NCBI GenBank assembly: GCA_019022495.1
Contig: JAFEKR010000004.1
Coordinates: 1,798,001-1,862,000, forward strand
Length of the DNA stretch: 64,000 bases
Source of the DNA: Epichloe hybrida
Lineage: Eukaryota > Ascomycota > Sordariomycetes > Hypocreales > Clavicipitaceae
Direction: 5' to 3'
The notes under the pieces were generated by a model that did no database searches, was not told the origin of the DNA, and saw nothing but the letters and a program-made list of their open reading frames with translations. Each line of letters starts with the position of its first letter. Position 1 is the first letter of the stretch. Positions 21,302 through 31,243 of this stretch are shown one piece after another. The translations under genes and the position numbers were made by a program.

Positions 21302-22804
21302 CTATTGGAAACCTTCACGCCACACCAATGGTAGAAAAACACAGCTAGCCTTCCAGAGGATGAGCACAGCATCAATGATGGCCAACGGGGCCTTTAATAT
21401 TCCGAAAGGACCGGACCCCATGACGGCAAGTGCGTTGAGCCAGAGTGACAGAAAGGCAACTGAGAAGAAGTGGTAGGCCAGTATGGCTGGTTGCTTAATG
21501 ATGCCACCCAGCAGTCCGGAAGGTCCGTCCGTCATGCCACGTTGGAAATACTCGAAACAACCACGTTGGAGAGCGCACAACTGGCGGTCGTTGGCTGCAA
21601 AGAGCGAGTATAGCGCCTGTGCGAGAACGTTGATGATGGAAGTCACGTTCTTGCGGCGCCAGTAGAAAACATTGAGGGCGCCGTTGACAGCCTTGGCATC
21701 CTCCAGGTTTGGTACGCGCGAGGGGTCAATCAGTTGTGAGAGGAGCAGAGCATCATTGAATGCGACCGTCATTCCGCCTCCCGTGAGAGGATGTCGCATG
21801 TTGAATGCATCTCCAAGTAGAACAACGCCATTTGCCTTTTGCTTGCTCGGAGGCAGCCAACTGTTGGGCATGCTTCGTGGTATCTTTCCGTCCTCCAAGG
21901 CCCTCAGAGCAGCTGGCCTGACTGACACCGGCAGCGCTGGAATGGCCACATTCTTGATGTAGTTGCGTACACCACCGGCGGCGGGCGACGCTTCCGGGGT
22001 ACCATGTGGCACGTCAAAGAGGGCTCGAGTCTCATGAGTGCCAATCTGATATAGCAAGGTGGGGGAACTATTGCTCCCAATGATGACGTGTCCGAAGTTC
22101 TCCATTGGCAGCTCCGTGTCGATAAGCTCCAAGGCGTAAAATTTGCTCTTAACAACTGGCTTTTTGTTGAGGACTTGCTTTCGAAAGTTTGAGTTGTAGC
22201 CGTCTGCAATGATTGTCAAGTGACCGAAGAAATAGTCGAGCTTTTTCTCCCCCGTCTCTCCGTCCGTCGTTCGTGTTTCTACTCCCAAGATCTGTTCCGT
22301 GACCTCGCCCTGGATTGTCCTGACGACCTCGGTTTCCACAACAGTGATGTTCTCGTGCGCAAGACATGATCTCCTCAACTGCATGATGAATCTTCCGTGG
22401 TGAAAAGATCTGCCCTCTGGTCGCTTTCCCTCCTTGCCTGATCCACTCCAGGCGTGTGTAACCTCGCCGTCATCATCGATGGTCGGGTACGGAATCACGG
22501 TTGGCCAAGAGTTGAGAATGACATTGTAGCCTTTGCAGGGAATGGCATCAATGCCCTCGACGCAGTGTCCCAAGCCTAGGCGCTTCAGAGCGGTAATGCC
22601 ACCAGGTTGTAGCAATTCGCCAACGATGCGATCCGGTTCCTTCATCCGACGCTCGAGTAAGATGACAGAACGGCCCTGGTTGGCGAGGGCAAAGGCAATG
22701 GCGCATCCAAATATGCCTGCGCCAACAACAACGACTTCGGCTTCGTGGTACTGCTCGCGCCGTCTGCGGGCATCGCCCGTCGCGGGGGTGAAGTTCGTGG
22801 TCAT
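21302..22804 (-). CDS. ERG1: Squalene epoxidase (squalene monooxygenase)
   Basis: Single exon, 500 residues, a normal length for fungal Erg1. It converts squalene to 2,3-oxidosqualene, the first oxygenation of ergosterol synthesis, at the ER and lipid droplets, and is the target of terbinafine-type allylamines. Visible are the FAD dinucleotide motif VVGAGIFGCAIA with ILLER, the GELLQPGG motif, a DG motif (IIADGYNSNFRK), the second flavin box GDAFNMRHPLTGGGMTVAFND, and hydrophobic C-terminal anchor helices (YHFFSVAFLSLWLNALAV and PLAIIDAVLILWKAS). No lesion is evident. Upstream, a 24-base palindrome with repeated CAGCTG cores lies about 520 bases from the ATG. Confidence 0.95.
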   Translation of the reverse strand: MTTNFTPATGDARRRREQYHEAEVVVVGAGIFGCAIAFALANQGRSVILLERRMKEPDRIVGELLQPGGITALKRLGLGHCVEGIDAIPCKGYNVILNSWPTVIPYPTIDDDGEVTHAWSGSGKEGKRPEGRSFHHGRFIMQLRRSCLAHENITVVETEVVRTIQGEVTEQILGVETRTTDGETGEKKLDYFFGHLTIIADGYNSNFRKQVLNKKPVVKSKFYALELIDTELPMENFGHVIIGSNSSPTLLYQIGTHETRALFDVPHGTPEASPAAGGVRNYIKNVAIPALPVSVRPAALRALEDGKIPRSMPNSWLPPSKQKANGVVLLGDAFNMRHPLTGGGMTVAFNDALLLSQLIDPSRVPNLEDAKAVNGALNVFYWRRKNVTSIINVLAQALYSLFAANDRQLCALQRGCFEYFQRGMTDGPSGLLGGIIKQPAILAYHFFSVAFLSLWLNALAVMGSGPFGILKAPLAIIDAVLILWKASCVFLPLVWREGFQ

Positions 22805-23801
22805 TTATTTAAGACGTCGTTTGGCGTCGTATGTATCCGTCGACTGCAAGACTCGTGCGGTGTCAATGTTCAGGAGTTGTCAAAATGTGAAAGGGATCAA
22901 AAAACGTCGGCGTGGCGAGAGGAGGGGGGGGGGCAAAAGGGGAACTAGAGAGAAACGGATCTGGTTGAATCGGGTGGCGCTGCAAGAACACCCCCAAATC
23001 TCCCAAATCTCCCAAATCTATTTATTCCCTTGTGCGACGACGAGCCTTGGAAGTTGGAACAGTTGGTCAATGCCAACAACGACCGCCGGCAAGATTAGTT
23101 CTAGATGCGAAGTCGGGGTTGCCAGCACTGCAGCGAAGTAGAATGAAGAACATGAACCAAGTATCATGCTTGGAATTGCGCTGGTTTCATTCGAAATTTG
23201 ACGCCAGGGTCATTGGTGCGGGTCCGACGCCAATGCGGAACACCTTGAACATCTTCGACCAACAACAAGCCGTGACACCTGCCCAGAAATCGAACCACTT
23301 ATCCACACGGTCAGTCACAGCTGGTCACAGCTGTTAACAGCTGTGACGTAACTCACCCACGTCGTTCGTTAACAAGGCCACCGCGAGTACGCGAGTGGCA
23401 AACATCGACTACTCATGTTTTTTCACGGAAAATCGTCTTCTCGGAATCTATCCTGCCAGACCGCCTCTCCCTTTTTACGCTTGCATATGCTTGTGCGCCC
23501 TTGTCACAACGATGAGTCGTTACTTGTGTGGGGCTTGATTGTTCCGATGTCCATCAACTGATTCATGTCCTGGTTCCAAAGAGGCTGGGATTTGCGAGCC
23601 CATGTCATTGTGGTCAATCTCATTCGTTGGCCCATCAGAGCCGGCGCCGTCCTCTGTTCGCTTACCTCATGTAATAATACATGTAGAGGGGAATGTATCT
23701 AAGCCGGGGGGAAGGAGAGAAGTAAGTTAGGCTTAACACTTCTTCCCTTTGGTCTTTCTATTATATGTCGCTAGCTACTTGTACATATGACTTGTTTACA
23801 A
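22805..23801 (-). other. ERG1 upstream region
   Basis: About 1 kb between two minus-strand genes. It contains a G run near 22925-22935, three direct CCCAAATCT-type units near 22990-23017, and the palindrome at 23324-23347. No coding sequence was recognised. Confidence 0.5.
23324..23347. promoter_or_regulatory. 24-base perfect palindrome with CAGCTG cores, upstream of ERG1
   Basis: Arms GTCACAGCTGTT and its reverse complement with no spacer. A further TCACAGCTG copy directly precedes it at about 23315-23323, so CACAGCTG occurs several times within about 35 bases. CAGCTG is an E-box-type core, compatible with a bHLH dimer, but this is inference. Confidence 0.55.
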
Positions 23802-26516
23802 TCACGCCGCCCCACTGGCTGCAGCAAGTATAGAGTGATCGACTTGGGTTTGAGAATTCGACATGCATGAATCTCGCACCACATCGCCAACTTTGTTCCT
23901 GGTTGATCGTCCATGAATCTTGTGGGAAGCCTTCCACGATGGAGCCCTCGCGAGATGCACATAGGCTTCTGATACAGCGCGCCGTTCCTCCTTTGTAGAG
24001 CGACATTTCTTGACATGCAGCAACGCATCATCTAGTTGGTCCAAAGCCTGTCGATGCGGCTCACTGTCTTCTGAATGAGCGACTGTTCTCATGGCAGTGG
24101 CCTTCATGGCCAGTTTGATGCTCTCTTTGCACGTTCGACTGCCGTGCCACCATTGCATGTCCGATGTGAAACCGGACAGTACTGACTGCAAAGCCCTGTA
24201 ACTCGCAGAACCTGTGTAGGCGAATACTAGATTTGCAAAGTTGTATTCGTTATACAGAAGCTGGCCTTTGCCGTTCTCTCGTGCTGCCGTCTCGCACATG
24301 TCTGCTGCCGCTCTATGATTGCCCTCAGCCGAGAGTGCCTGGGCCGCCTTGTTGTATGTGCTATCATGGAGACGGACGCCCATCTGGAGAGCTTCGTTGA
24401 TCAACCTACTTGGGTCGTCGCCTCGCGCAAGTTGGGCCATGAGTAGGGGTGTGAGTGCTTCGCTTACGTCACATCCCTCATCATGGGCTGAGCGGATCAA
24501 CAGTCTCGCGCGCGCCACATCTGGGGATTCACAGTTCAGTTGTTCCAGCACTGCCTGCCTCAAGGTATCAGCTGGGCTTTTGCAGAGATTGGGACCAGCA
24601 TCATTGTTCGAATCTGCGGGCTGGTCCCATTTCAAACGGCCGGCGACGAGTAGTCTTTTTTCAAGACGCCGAATAGTCTTGTCTGAAAAGCTCCAATACT
24701 TGCGACACCTAGCAAGGAATCGTTGACTGAAGGAAATGTCCATTCGCAGTCCATTGTTGACACAGAATTGAAGCCATGAGAAAACTGGCTCTGCTTGACG
24801 ACGACTGGCGTACCCATCCAACACAGCATATATCCACCTATGCTTAAGTTTAAGATCGAAGTCTGTCACGGCCTTTCGAAGGAATGCTTCAAGTTCCTCG
24901 TTATCGCGTGTTTGAGCCACAATATCAGTAGTTTTCGTGAGCATGCTCTGATATTCGACGCATCGAGGATTTGTCCTCTCTCGTAGCACACCAATCTCGG
25001 ACAAGACATCGTTCCATTTGCCGCTACTGGCTTTCCTGGCGATGATGTGTTTTTGAAGGCGGATATCAGACATGCTGGCCCCAGAGCCAACTTTCTCAAG
25101 GTTTCGGAGCTCTGCATTTGCGAAGCCATCTTCTCCAGCCTCCAAAGCTTGAATTATCATTAACCTGCGGATTTTGTATTCTGATTCCTGGGAAACTTCA
25201 ATGTCACGAAACAGCCCAGACTCTTGAAGTGTCATATAGAGCTGCTTAGTCTGGAAGAAATTGTTGTAAACTCTCGCATGCCGAACCAGCAAGTGGCATA
25301 CTAACATTCCACGAGCCCATTGACACGACGTAGAGTTGCGGGACAAGAAAAGAAGAGCTACTCGGAGGGAATTGCGCTGATTACTGTTTTGCAGAATTGT
25401 GATGAATGGTATGAGAAGTTTCAGCGGATCTTTACTCAACGGGAGCACGCCCGATAACGTGGCAGTGATATCTTCGGGGTAAGAATGAGAAGTAATCCGG
25501 AAAAAGCGGATAGCTTGGGATCGAAGAGGGTTGGCAGCCTTGGGGAGAGGTGGGCCAAAGGATGCTACCCTGTCAAATATCCTCTTGGCGAGACTGAATG
25601 ATTCAGTATGCAAATCTTTACCAATATTCGGTGTTTCCAAATCTCTCAGCAGCCGCTCTAAAACTGGTACAACGTCGTCGTAATACGGCCGCGGGGCCAA
25701 ACTGCCGTGCTCGGTCTTTTTCAAATAGAGATGTGCGGCTTCAAGTGAGCCGAGCCTCTTGCCAAGTTCTTCGTCCGTCATCGTTTCGTACTCATTGATA
25801 TCGGCTGGGGCAACATGAACTTTGTTTTCGGTGGCCATGGTACTCGGAACCGCAGAGTTGACCGTAGGAATCGGCAAAAGCGGGCGACCAACCTTTTTCG
25901 GAGCCTTCCATTCCAAAGCTTGTTCTATGTTCGATCTCGAAGAGTTCAGTTTCAACGCGTCGAAAATAACCATGTCCAGACCGTTGCCGAGGAAGTTGGT
26001 AGCGCGGCTGGGTTTGGTGGGTGCGTTCTGGCTCTCAGCTCGACCGGTTGATTGCGTTCGCCCACCATCATGTTCACGGGACTCCTGTCTTGGATGATCG
26101 GTTCCTATCAGGTGCGTGCGGCCCCTGCGACGAGTTGAGGTCCTGGGTCGCGGAAGAGACGCCATGGACAGAACATCGTCGTCAATCTCGGCGAAACGGC
26201 CGTCCCAGGGTCCATGACTCTCTGACAGAGCAATTGGACCACGGTTGCTTTGGACCATGTGCAGTTTTCGGGCATTGTCGATGGCGGCTCGGGCAATTTG
26301 CAGCCGGCGCCGACGTTCCTCGGCGAGTAGAACAACGGAACAGGAGGTAGTCAGGATCACGCCTCGAAGAGCATTAAGCGCAACTCTAGAGGGAACGGGT
26401 GCATTGGAGGCCATTGGAAGGGCCCATTCTGAGCGAGTATGACAAACGGCAAACGGCTGTAGAAACGGGGTCTTGCGCGATGAATGGATGATGTGGTTGC
26501 CGCAAAGCATTCGCAA
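23802..26516 (-). CDS. Mitochondrial pentatricopeptide-repeat-like protein
   Basis: Single long exon, 904 residues from ATG 26516; an in-frame ATG at 26414 (MASNAPVPSRVALNAL) is an equally possible start. The N-terminus fits a mitochondrial presequence and a short hydrophobic segment (LRGVILTTSCSVVLLAEERRRR), a combination I recall from fungal PPR proteins. The body is a run of helical pairs without a catalytic motif, with stretches such as KHRWIYAVLDGYASRRQAEPVFSWL resembling degenerate PPR units. Such proteins usually bind organellar RNA. Assignment rests on helical-repeat texture and the N-terminus rather than clean PPR consensus. It is tandem with ERG1 on the same strand and its promoter is shared with the gene at 27010. 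Confidence 0.6.
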   Translation of the reverse strand: MRMLCGNHIIHSSRKTPFLQPFAVCHTRSEWALPMASNAPVPSRVALNALRGVILTTSCSVVLLAEERRRRLQIARAAIDNARKLHMVQSNRGPIALSESHGPWDGRFAEIDDDVLSMASLPRPRTSTRRRGRTHLIGTDHPRQESREHDGGRTQSTGRAESQNAPTKPSRATNFLGNGLDMVIFDALKLNSSRSNIEQALEWKAPKKVGRPLLPIPTVNSAVPSTMATENKVHVAPADINEYETMTDEELGKRLGSLEAAHLYLKKTEHGSLAPRPYYDDVVPVLERLLRDLETPNIGKDLHTESFSLAKRIFDRVASFGPPLPKAANPLRSQAIRFFRITSHSYPEDITATLSGVLPLSKDPLKLLIPFITILQNSNQRNSLRVALLFLSRNSTSCQWARGMLVCHLLVRHARVYNNFFQTKQLYMTLQESGLFRDIEVSQESEYKIRRLMIIQALEAGEDGFANAELRNLEKVGSGASMSDIRLQKHIIARKASSGKWNDVLSEIGVLRERTNPRCVEYQSMLTKTTDIVAQTRDNEELEAFLRKAVTDFDLKLKHRWIYAVLDGYASRRQAEPVFSWLQFCVNNGLRMDISFSQRFLARCRKYWSFSDKTIRRLEKRLLVAGRLKWDQPADSNNDAGPNLCKSPADTLRQAVLEQLNCESPDVARARLLIRSAHDEGCDVSEALTPLLMAQLARGDDPSRLINEALQMGVRLHDSTYNKAAQALSAEGNHRAAADMCETAARENGKGQLLYNEYNFANLVFAYTGSASYRALQSVLSGFTSDMQWWHGSRTCKESIKLAMKATAMRTVAHSEDSEPHRQALDQLDDALLHVKKCRSTKEERRAVSEAYVHLARAPSWKASHKIHGRSTRNKVGDVVRDSCMSNSQTQVDHSILAAASGAA

Positions 26517-27009
26517 AGCGTCGCGGTTGATGACTTTGCCCTACAAGTGCAAAAAGCTGTCTGATAGAGCCGTACGGATACACTTCGGTAGCCTCCGCAT
26601 GGTAGCACCAGGGTACGTACTCCGCACGGAGGAGAAGAGACCAACGCTTCTCACGCCGGCCTAAATTGCCGCCGAATCAATCCATTTTGATCTCCTCCTC
26701 AGAATTACTTAAGCCACGCGGCTTGTTGTAAGTGCGCTTTGCTGGACGGCGGGTAGAAAGTTAGAAAGCGGTGGGGGTAGTTGCCGTAGATCTGTTCCAG
26801 TCCAAGTAGACTGGAAGTCGGGGGGAGAAATGATCAACACACATGCCAGGCAAGCACTTCTCAGACATCGTGCCTTGCCTTTGAAACGAGTCGCTTGAGT
26901 AATTATACTATGCTGTGCTCCTGGACATTTGTTTGTTCACTTCACCAAGCCAGCTGGAATTTTCCTTTCCCCCTTTTGCCATTCGTGCCATTCGCCTACG
27001 GTTGCTGCC
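26517..27009. other. Divergent promoter, PPR-like / aldo-keto reductase
   Basis: 493 bases between divergent start codons. T/C-rich tracts lie near the plus-strand gene. No repeat or small gene was recognised. Confidence 0.5.
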
Positions 27010-28618
27010 ATGGATGCCGCAATCCCTCAGGCCGAGTTGCCTGCTTCACCGCTGTCAGTCTATCGACTGCTGTCTCCGACCGCTTCCGTTCGAGTGAGCC
27101 CGCTATGCCTCGGTTCCATGAACTTTGGCGATGCTTGGTATGTGAAATGTCCCCCGTTGAAATCAACGACGGTTGTATGAACATGGACTGCGAATAAACA
27201 CTAAACCCATCGATACATTCAGGGCTGGCTGGATGGGAGAATGCGACCAAGAAAACACGGAAAAAATTCTCGACCTTTTCTATGAGCTTGTAAGTTTTCA
27301 TGATGCCGGATTGATTTACGAGAAAGGGAAGCCCACCAAGACAAACAAAAAGGGCTGTCAAAGAAATCCCTTTACGTATACATCGCTAATACGCGGTTGG
27401 TAGGGAGGTAACCGACTTCGAATTTGCTTTAAATCCTTTCGTTTTGGCCACAACTATGCTCACTCGAGATTTCTGTATCAGGAAACTTCATAGACACCGC
27501 CAATAGCTACCAATTTGAACAGTCAGAAGCATGGATTGGCGAGTGGATGAAGAAACGTGGAAATCGCGACGAGATGGGTGAGTTCAAGATTCACCCAATA
27601 TACATGGTGGGAATGGCTACGTGATCTGAAACTGGATTTGGAAATCAAGTTATTGCTACCAAATACACGACGAACTTCAAAGCTGGCCCCAATCAGCCGC
27701 GGGTCATGGCCAACTTTGTTGGAAACGGAACCAAAAGTCTGCGAATATCCGTGAACGCCAGCTTGCAGAAGCTACAGACCGACTATGTCGATATCTTGTA
27801 TGTCCACTGGTGGGACTACAGTGCTTCGATCCCAGAAGTTATGCAGTCCCTGAACCAGCTTGTTGCGAGTGGCAAGGTGCTGTACCTAGGCATCAGTGAT
27901 ACCCCTGCGTGGATTGTGAGGTGAGTGCTGGCCAAACCAATCTTTCGATGAATCATCCAGTAACGTGATTTTTTTTTGGTTCTAGCAAGGCGAATGAATA
28001 TGCTCGTCATCATGGTCTCCGCCAATTCTCCGTCTATCAGGGCAGGTGGTCTGCTGCCTGTCGTGATCTCGAACGCGACATCATACCAATGTGCAAGGCT
28101 GAAGGCATGGGCATTGCTCCATGGGGATCACTCGGGGGCGGAAATTTCAAATCGGAAGAAGCTCGACGGCTGAACGATGGGCGCAAATCGGAGGCTAGTG
28201 ATACCGACATCAAGATCAGCTTGGCGCTGGAAGCTATTGCGCACCGCAAGAACACTGCAATTACTAGTATTGCGTTGGCCTACGTGATGCACAAAACGCC
28301 ATACGTCTTTCCCATCGTAGGGGGCCGCAAGGTCGAGCATCTCAAGGCCAATGTCGACGCACTCACCATCGAGCTTTCCGACCAGGATATCCAAGAGATC
28401 GAAGGAGCCTTACCTTTTGATCTTGGGTTTCCACACAATTTCTTATGGGGTGAACAGCTTCCCAAGGAGTCGCTTCAAGATATCTGGCTACTTTCAACAG
28501 CAGCTAACTTCGATCATGTCGCGGAAGTCAAGGTACGTGTAGATGACTTCGTGAACGAAAAATCTCTGACCAATTCACCCTGTCTTAGCCCATACGACCC
28601 AAGACGAAGAGAGAATAA
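27010..28618 (+). CDS. Aldo/keto reductase, aryl-alcohol dehydrogenase / NorB-like (AKR9 type)
   Basis: Six exons keep frame: 27010-27137, 27223-27289, 27469-27577, 27650-27920, 27986-28532 and 28589-28618, giving 383 residues. NADPH-dependent reductase fold with the AKR tetrad visible: Asp and Tyr in FIDTANSYQ, Lys in VIATKYT, His in [19 protein letters not shown] and [11 protein letters not shown] are typical of fungal aryl-alcohol dehydrogenases and the norsolorinic-acid reductase relatives NorA/NorB. The substrate is unknown and no polyketide cluster is nearby. Intron 2 is odd: it is 179 bases, the obvious CAG acceptor at 27480 would give a stop, and only the weaker GAG acceptor at 27468 keeps frame, inserting four residues (ISVS) before [11 protein letters not shown] small lesion in intron 2 is an alternative explanation. 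Confidence 0.85.
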
Positions 28619-29067
28619 AGTCCCTCATTCAGAACGTTTAGCTGGCGATGGCTACCCTACAAACCAAGCACAGATACTTGTGAGAACCGAGGCAGGTGGG
28701 AATAATAATCATGGTCTCTTGTTTCTTTCTCAAAGAAGTGGCAATGAGCCGATGAGCAGCAACTCATAGATGTATTCAGCCTCGTACTGACAGCATATCT
28801 ATCTTATAATTCGATTGCTGACTTGATAGAAGAAGTTGAATTACAAGCGACGCCTTCTTGGCACGCCACTTGTGTAGTATTCTTCTGATGCAAATCCAAT
28901 ACTTCATGGTGTGAGCATTCTACAAACTGGCAGAATAAACCGCTACCTATAATTGCTACAACACCCAGCGTTCCCATTCATCCACCTAAACGCCCCAAAT
29001 TCCAGACCAGTTCATATCACATTTATCGAACATGTAAGAGTACATAATATCTTTATGTTTCACTTCG
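28619..29067. other. Intergenic, convergent aldo-keto reductase / BUB3
   Basis: About 450 bases of AT-richer 3' flanks. Nothing coding or repetitive was recognised. Confidence 0.55.
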
Positions 29068-30331
29068 TTATTTAGCACCCTTTCCCTTCGCTTCATTTTC
29101 ACCAAGCTCTCGGATAAAAACTGCAGTTGCGCCAGCCCCCGAGTAATCTTCCTGCCCAGTCTCAAATCCAGGACACACACCAATAGCCAAATATTTGCCG
29201 TCCTTGGAGAAGTCCAGAGACGCCACACTGTTGGGGAATTTTTGATACTGCTTTAACCGTCTCTTGGCTTCCGCATCCCACAATGCCACTGCGCCATCTC
29301 CACCTCCCGATGCAAACGTTCCATGAACAGGATGAAAGACTAGCGCATTGACGGGGTACACGACATCACCGTCGCCATCAGGTGCCGCTTGTCTGTGGCA
29401 CTTGAACGCATACTTGCGCGCTTGTGACTCTGCCGTGTCCTCGAACCATTCTACTGCCACACGACCTTCGATGCTAGACGTGGCATACCCAGCATCGTTT
29501 GGCATACAGGCCACTGCGCGGGTGAGATAGCGGAGGGAAGATTCTCGTTGCTGCCAGGGTTTCAATTCCGTTCCACCAGAAGCAAACAGTTGTGCTACGG
29601 CGTCGAAATCGTAGATGTGAATGATGCGGCCGGTCATGGCGACAACGACTTTGGTAGGGCTGGCGGAGACGGCGTGGGGTTTGGCTGGGAGTGCGATTCG
29701 TATTGGTGCGCTTGCTGGGGAGGAGAGGTTGTGCAGGTTGAGAGTGCAGTCCCACGAGGCGGATACAAGAATGTCTGCAGAGCTCTGGTCAACATGGCAT
29801 GCTAACTACAAACTCCTGGCCGATGCCGAGAGTGGCGCCATTGAACCTACTATGGTCTCTGCTGTAAACGACGCACCGAACAGGCGCGGCGTGTTTACTC
29901 AATGATGTCTTGTTTCCAGTTTCCAAGTCCAACCTAACCATGATTAGCTGAGGCAAGGACGATTCGGAGCTAGGAGAGAGCTGTTATTCACCTGCTCACG
30001 GTCCAGTCCATGCAGGCCGTGAAAGCTTCATTGTCGTTGGCGCCAAAACATGCATCCAGAACGGGAGCTCGGTGCGCGTATGTGTTTGTTAAAGTGCCTT
30101 CTGACGCGCCGTTTGCGATTTTATAGCAGTATACATTCTTGTCCCACGATGAGACGAGAAGCTTGCTGGAATCGGTTGGCGCGAATGCGACAGCTGACAC
30201 TGCGTCGGCAGGGGGCGGGGAGAGCTCGAATTGTGTTGCTGAATTCGCGGTTAGCAATATTTTCCCTCCAATGAAGCATGAAGTCATTGGGAGTACTGCC
30301 AATGAGTTGGAGAAGTCTCACCTGGAGCCAT
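29068..30331 (-). CDS. BUB3: Spindle checkpoint WD40 protein Bub3
   Basis: Four exons with consistent phases, 30322-30331, 29992-30238, 29851-29933 and 29068-29774, give 348 residues. The first exon codes only MAP plus one base. The chain is a seven-bladed WD propeller: blade starts such as SAVAFAPTDSSKLLVSSWDKNVYCY, HRAPVLDACF, HAAPVRCVVYSRDHNILVSASWD and VNALVFHPVHGTFASGGGDGAVALWD are recognisable. Bub3 binds GLEBS motifs in Bub1/Mad3 and phosphorylated MELT motifs in the kinetochore protein Spc105, so it recruits the spindle checkpoint. No lesion is seen. A MITE-like element starts about 90 bases upstream of the ATG, so the promoter is shared with or disrupted by it. Confidence 0.9.
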
Positions 30332-30417
30332 CGCGATGGAACGTGTTGCTGCTGTTCCAGGCAATCTACGTCAATGGCCCTGGAAGTTATCCGTCTTTGG
30401 TCTCAATTTGTTTACTT

Positions 30418-30786
30418 TAGCGGTCACGTGGGGACCTCTAAACACGCATATGTCAAAAATTGAACACGCATATGCCGCCCCACTTTTCCCGCTTTTCGCC
30501 TACCTTCTAACCTAGATTCCTCTCCTTCTCCCCTTTCTTAGCTTCTTAGTTATTATTAATTATTATTACCTTTAATATTAAATTTAGTGTGTTATATCCT
30601 TAGTATCTCTAATAATAATACTAGCTATATAATTTTACCTTACTATAATAGCTACGAAGATTAGACGCGAGCCATACTAAAAACAGGTGGGTAGACTGTC
30701 TATCCTGATTAGGACTAACGGCATATGCGTGTTTAATTTTTGACATATGCGTGTTTAGATGTCCGTCACGTGGTGATAGCGGTCAC
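30418..30786. mobile_element. MITE-like element with about 50-base terminal inverted repeats
   Basis: Left arm about 30425-30476 and right arm about 30720-30775 are near-perfect reverse complements. Each arm contains two copies of the 12-mer AACACGCATATG (or its complement) spaced by TCAAAAATT. The 10-base string TAGCGGTCAC occurs at 30418-30427 and again at 30777-30786, a candidate target duplication, although the palindromic CACGTG ends blur the exact edge. The interior is AT/TA-rich with no frame, suggesting a non-autonomous DNA transposon touched by RIP. I do not recognise the superfamily. Confidence 0.75.
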
Positions 30787-31243
30787 CCAGGCAGGCTTTT
30801 CAAGATTTCCGGCCGCCCACTATTAAACGACTTGGTTGGTGCTGGAGAGCTTCTCGGGGGCCCGTTTTCTGCCCGAGAATACCGCTTCCGCAAACTAGCC
30901 ACACCCCGCCACACCCCACCATCCATTCGCAGCACAGCAAAATGTCAAAATTACGACTTTAACAACCACCAAATCCTCCCGCCACGGACGTATCGATTTT
31001 CACCGCGACTATTCCACCAGCCACTGAACAAGGTTTCGCGATCCTACGGAAAATTTCACTCAGCACCCGAAATCTGCAAAAGCCTGCTCAAACGAGACAC
31101 GCCTGGCAATTTCTGCGTGCGAAGTTGTGACGATATCCCGGGCCCCGACCCCACCTTCATATCCCCCCCCCTCCGTTACAGAAATCCGAACAGAAATCCG
31201 AACGATTACTTCTCGAACTTGATAACAAATCAACACCGCCAAG
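30787..31243 (+). other. SUI2 promoter and 5' leader
   Basis: 457 bases between the MITE-like element and the eIF2-alpha ATG. It includes repeated CCACACCCC-type C-rich stretches. No coding sequence was recognised. Confidence 0.5.
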
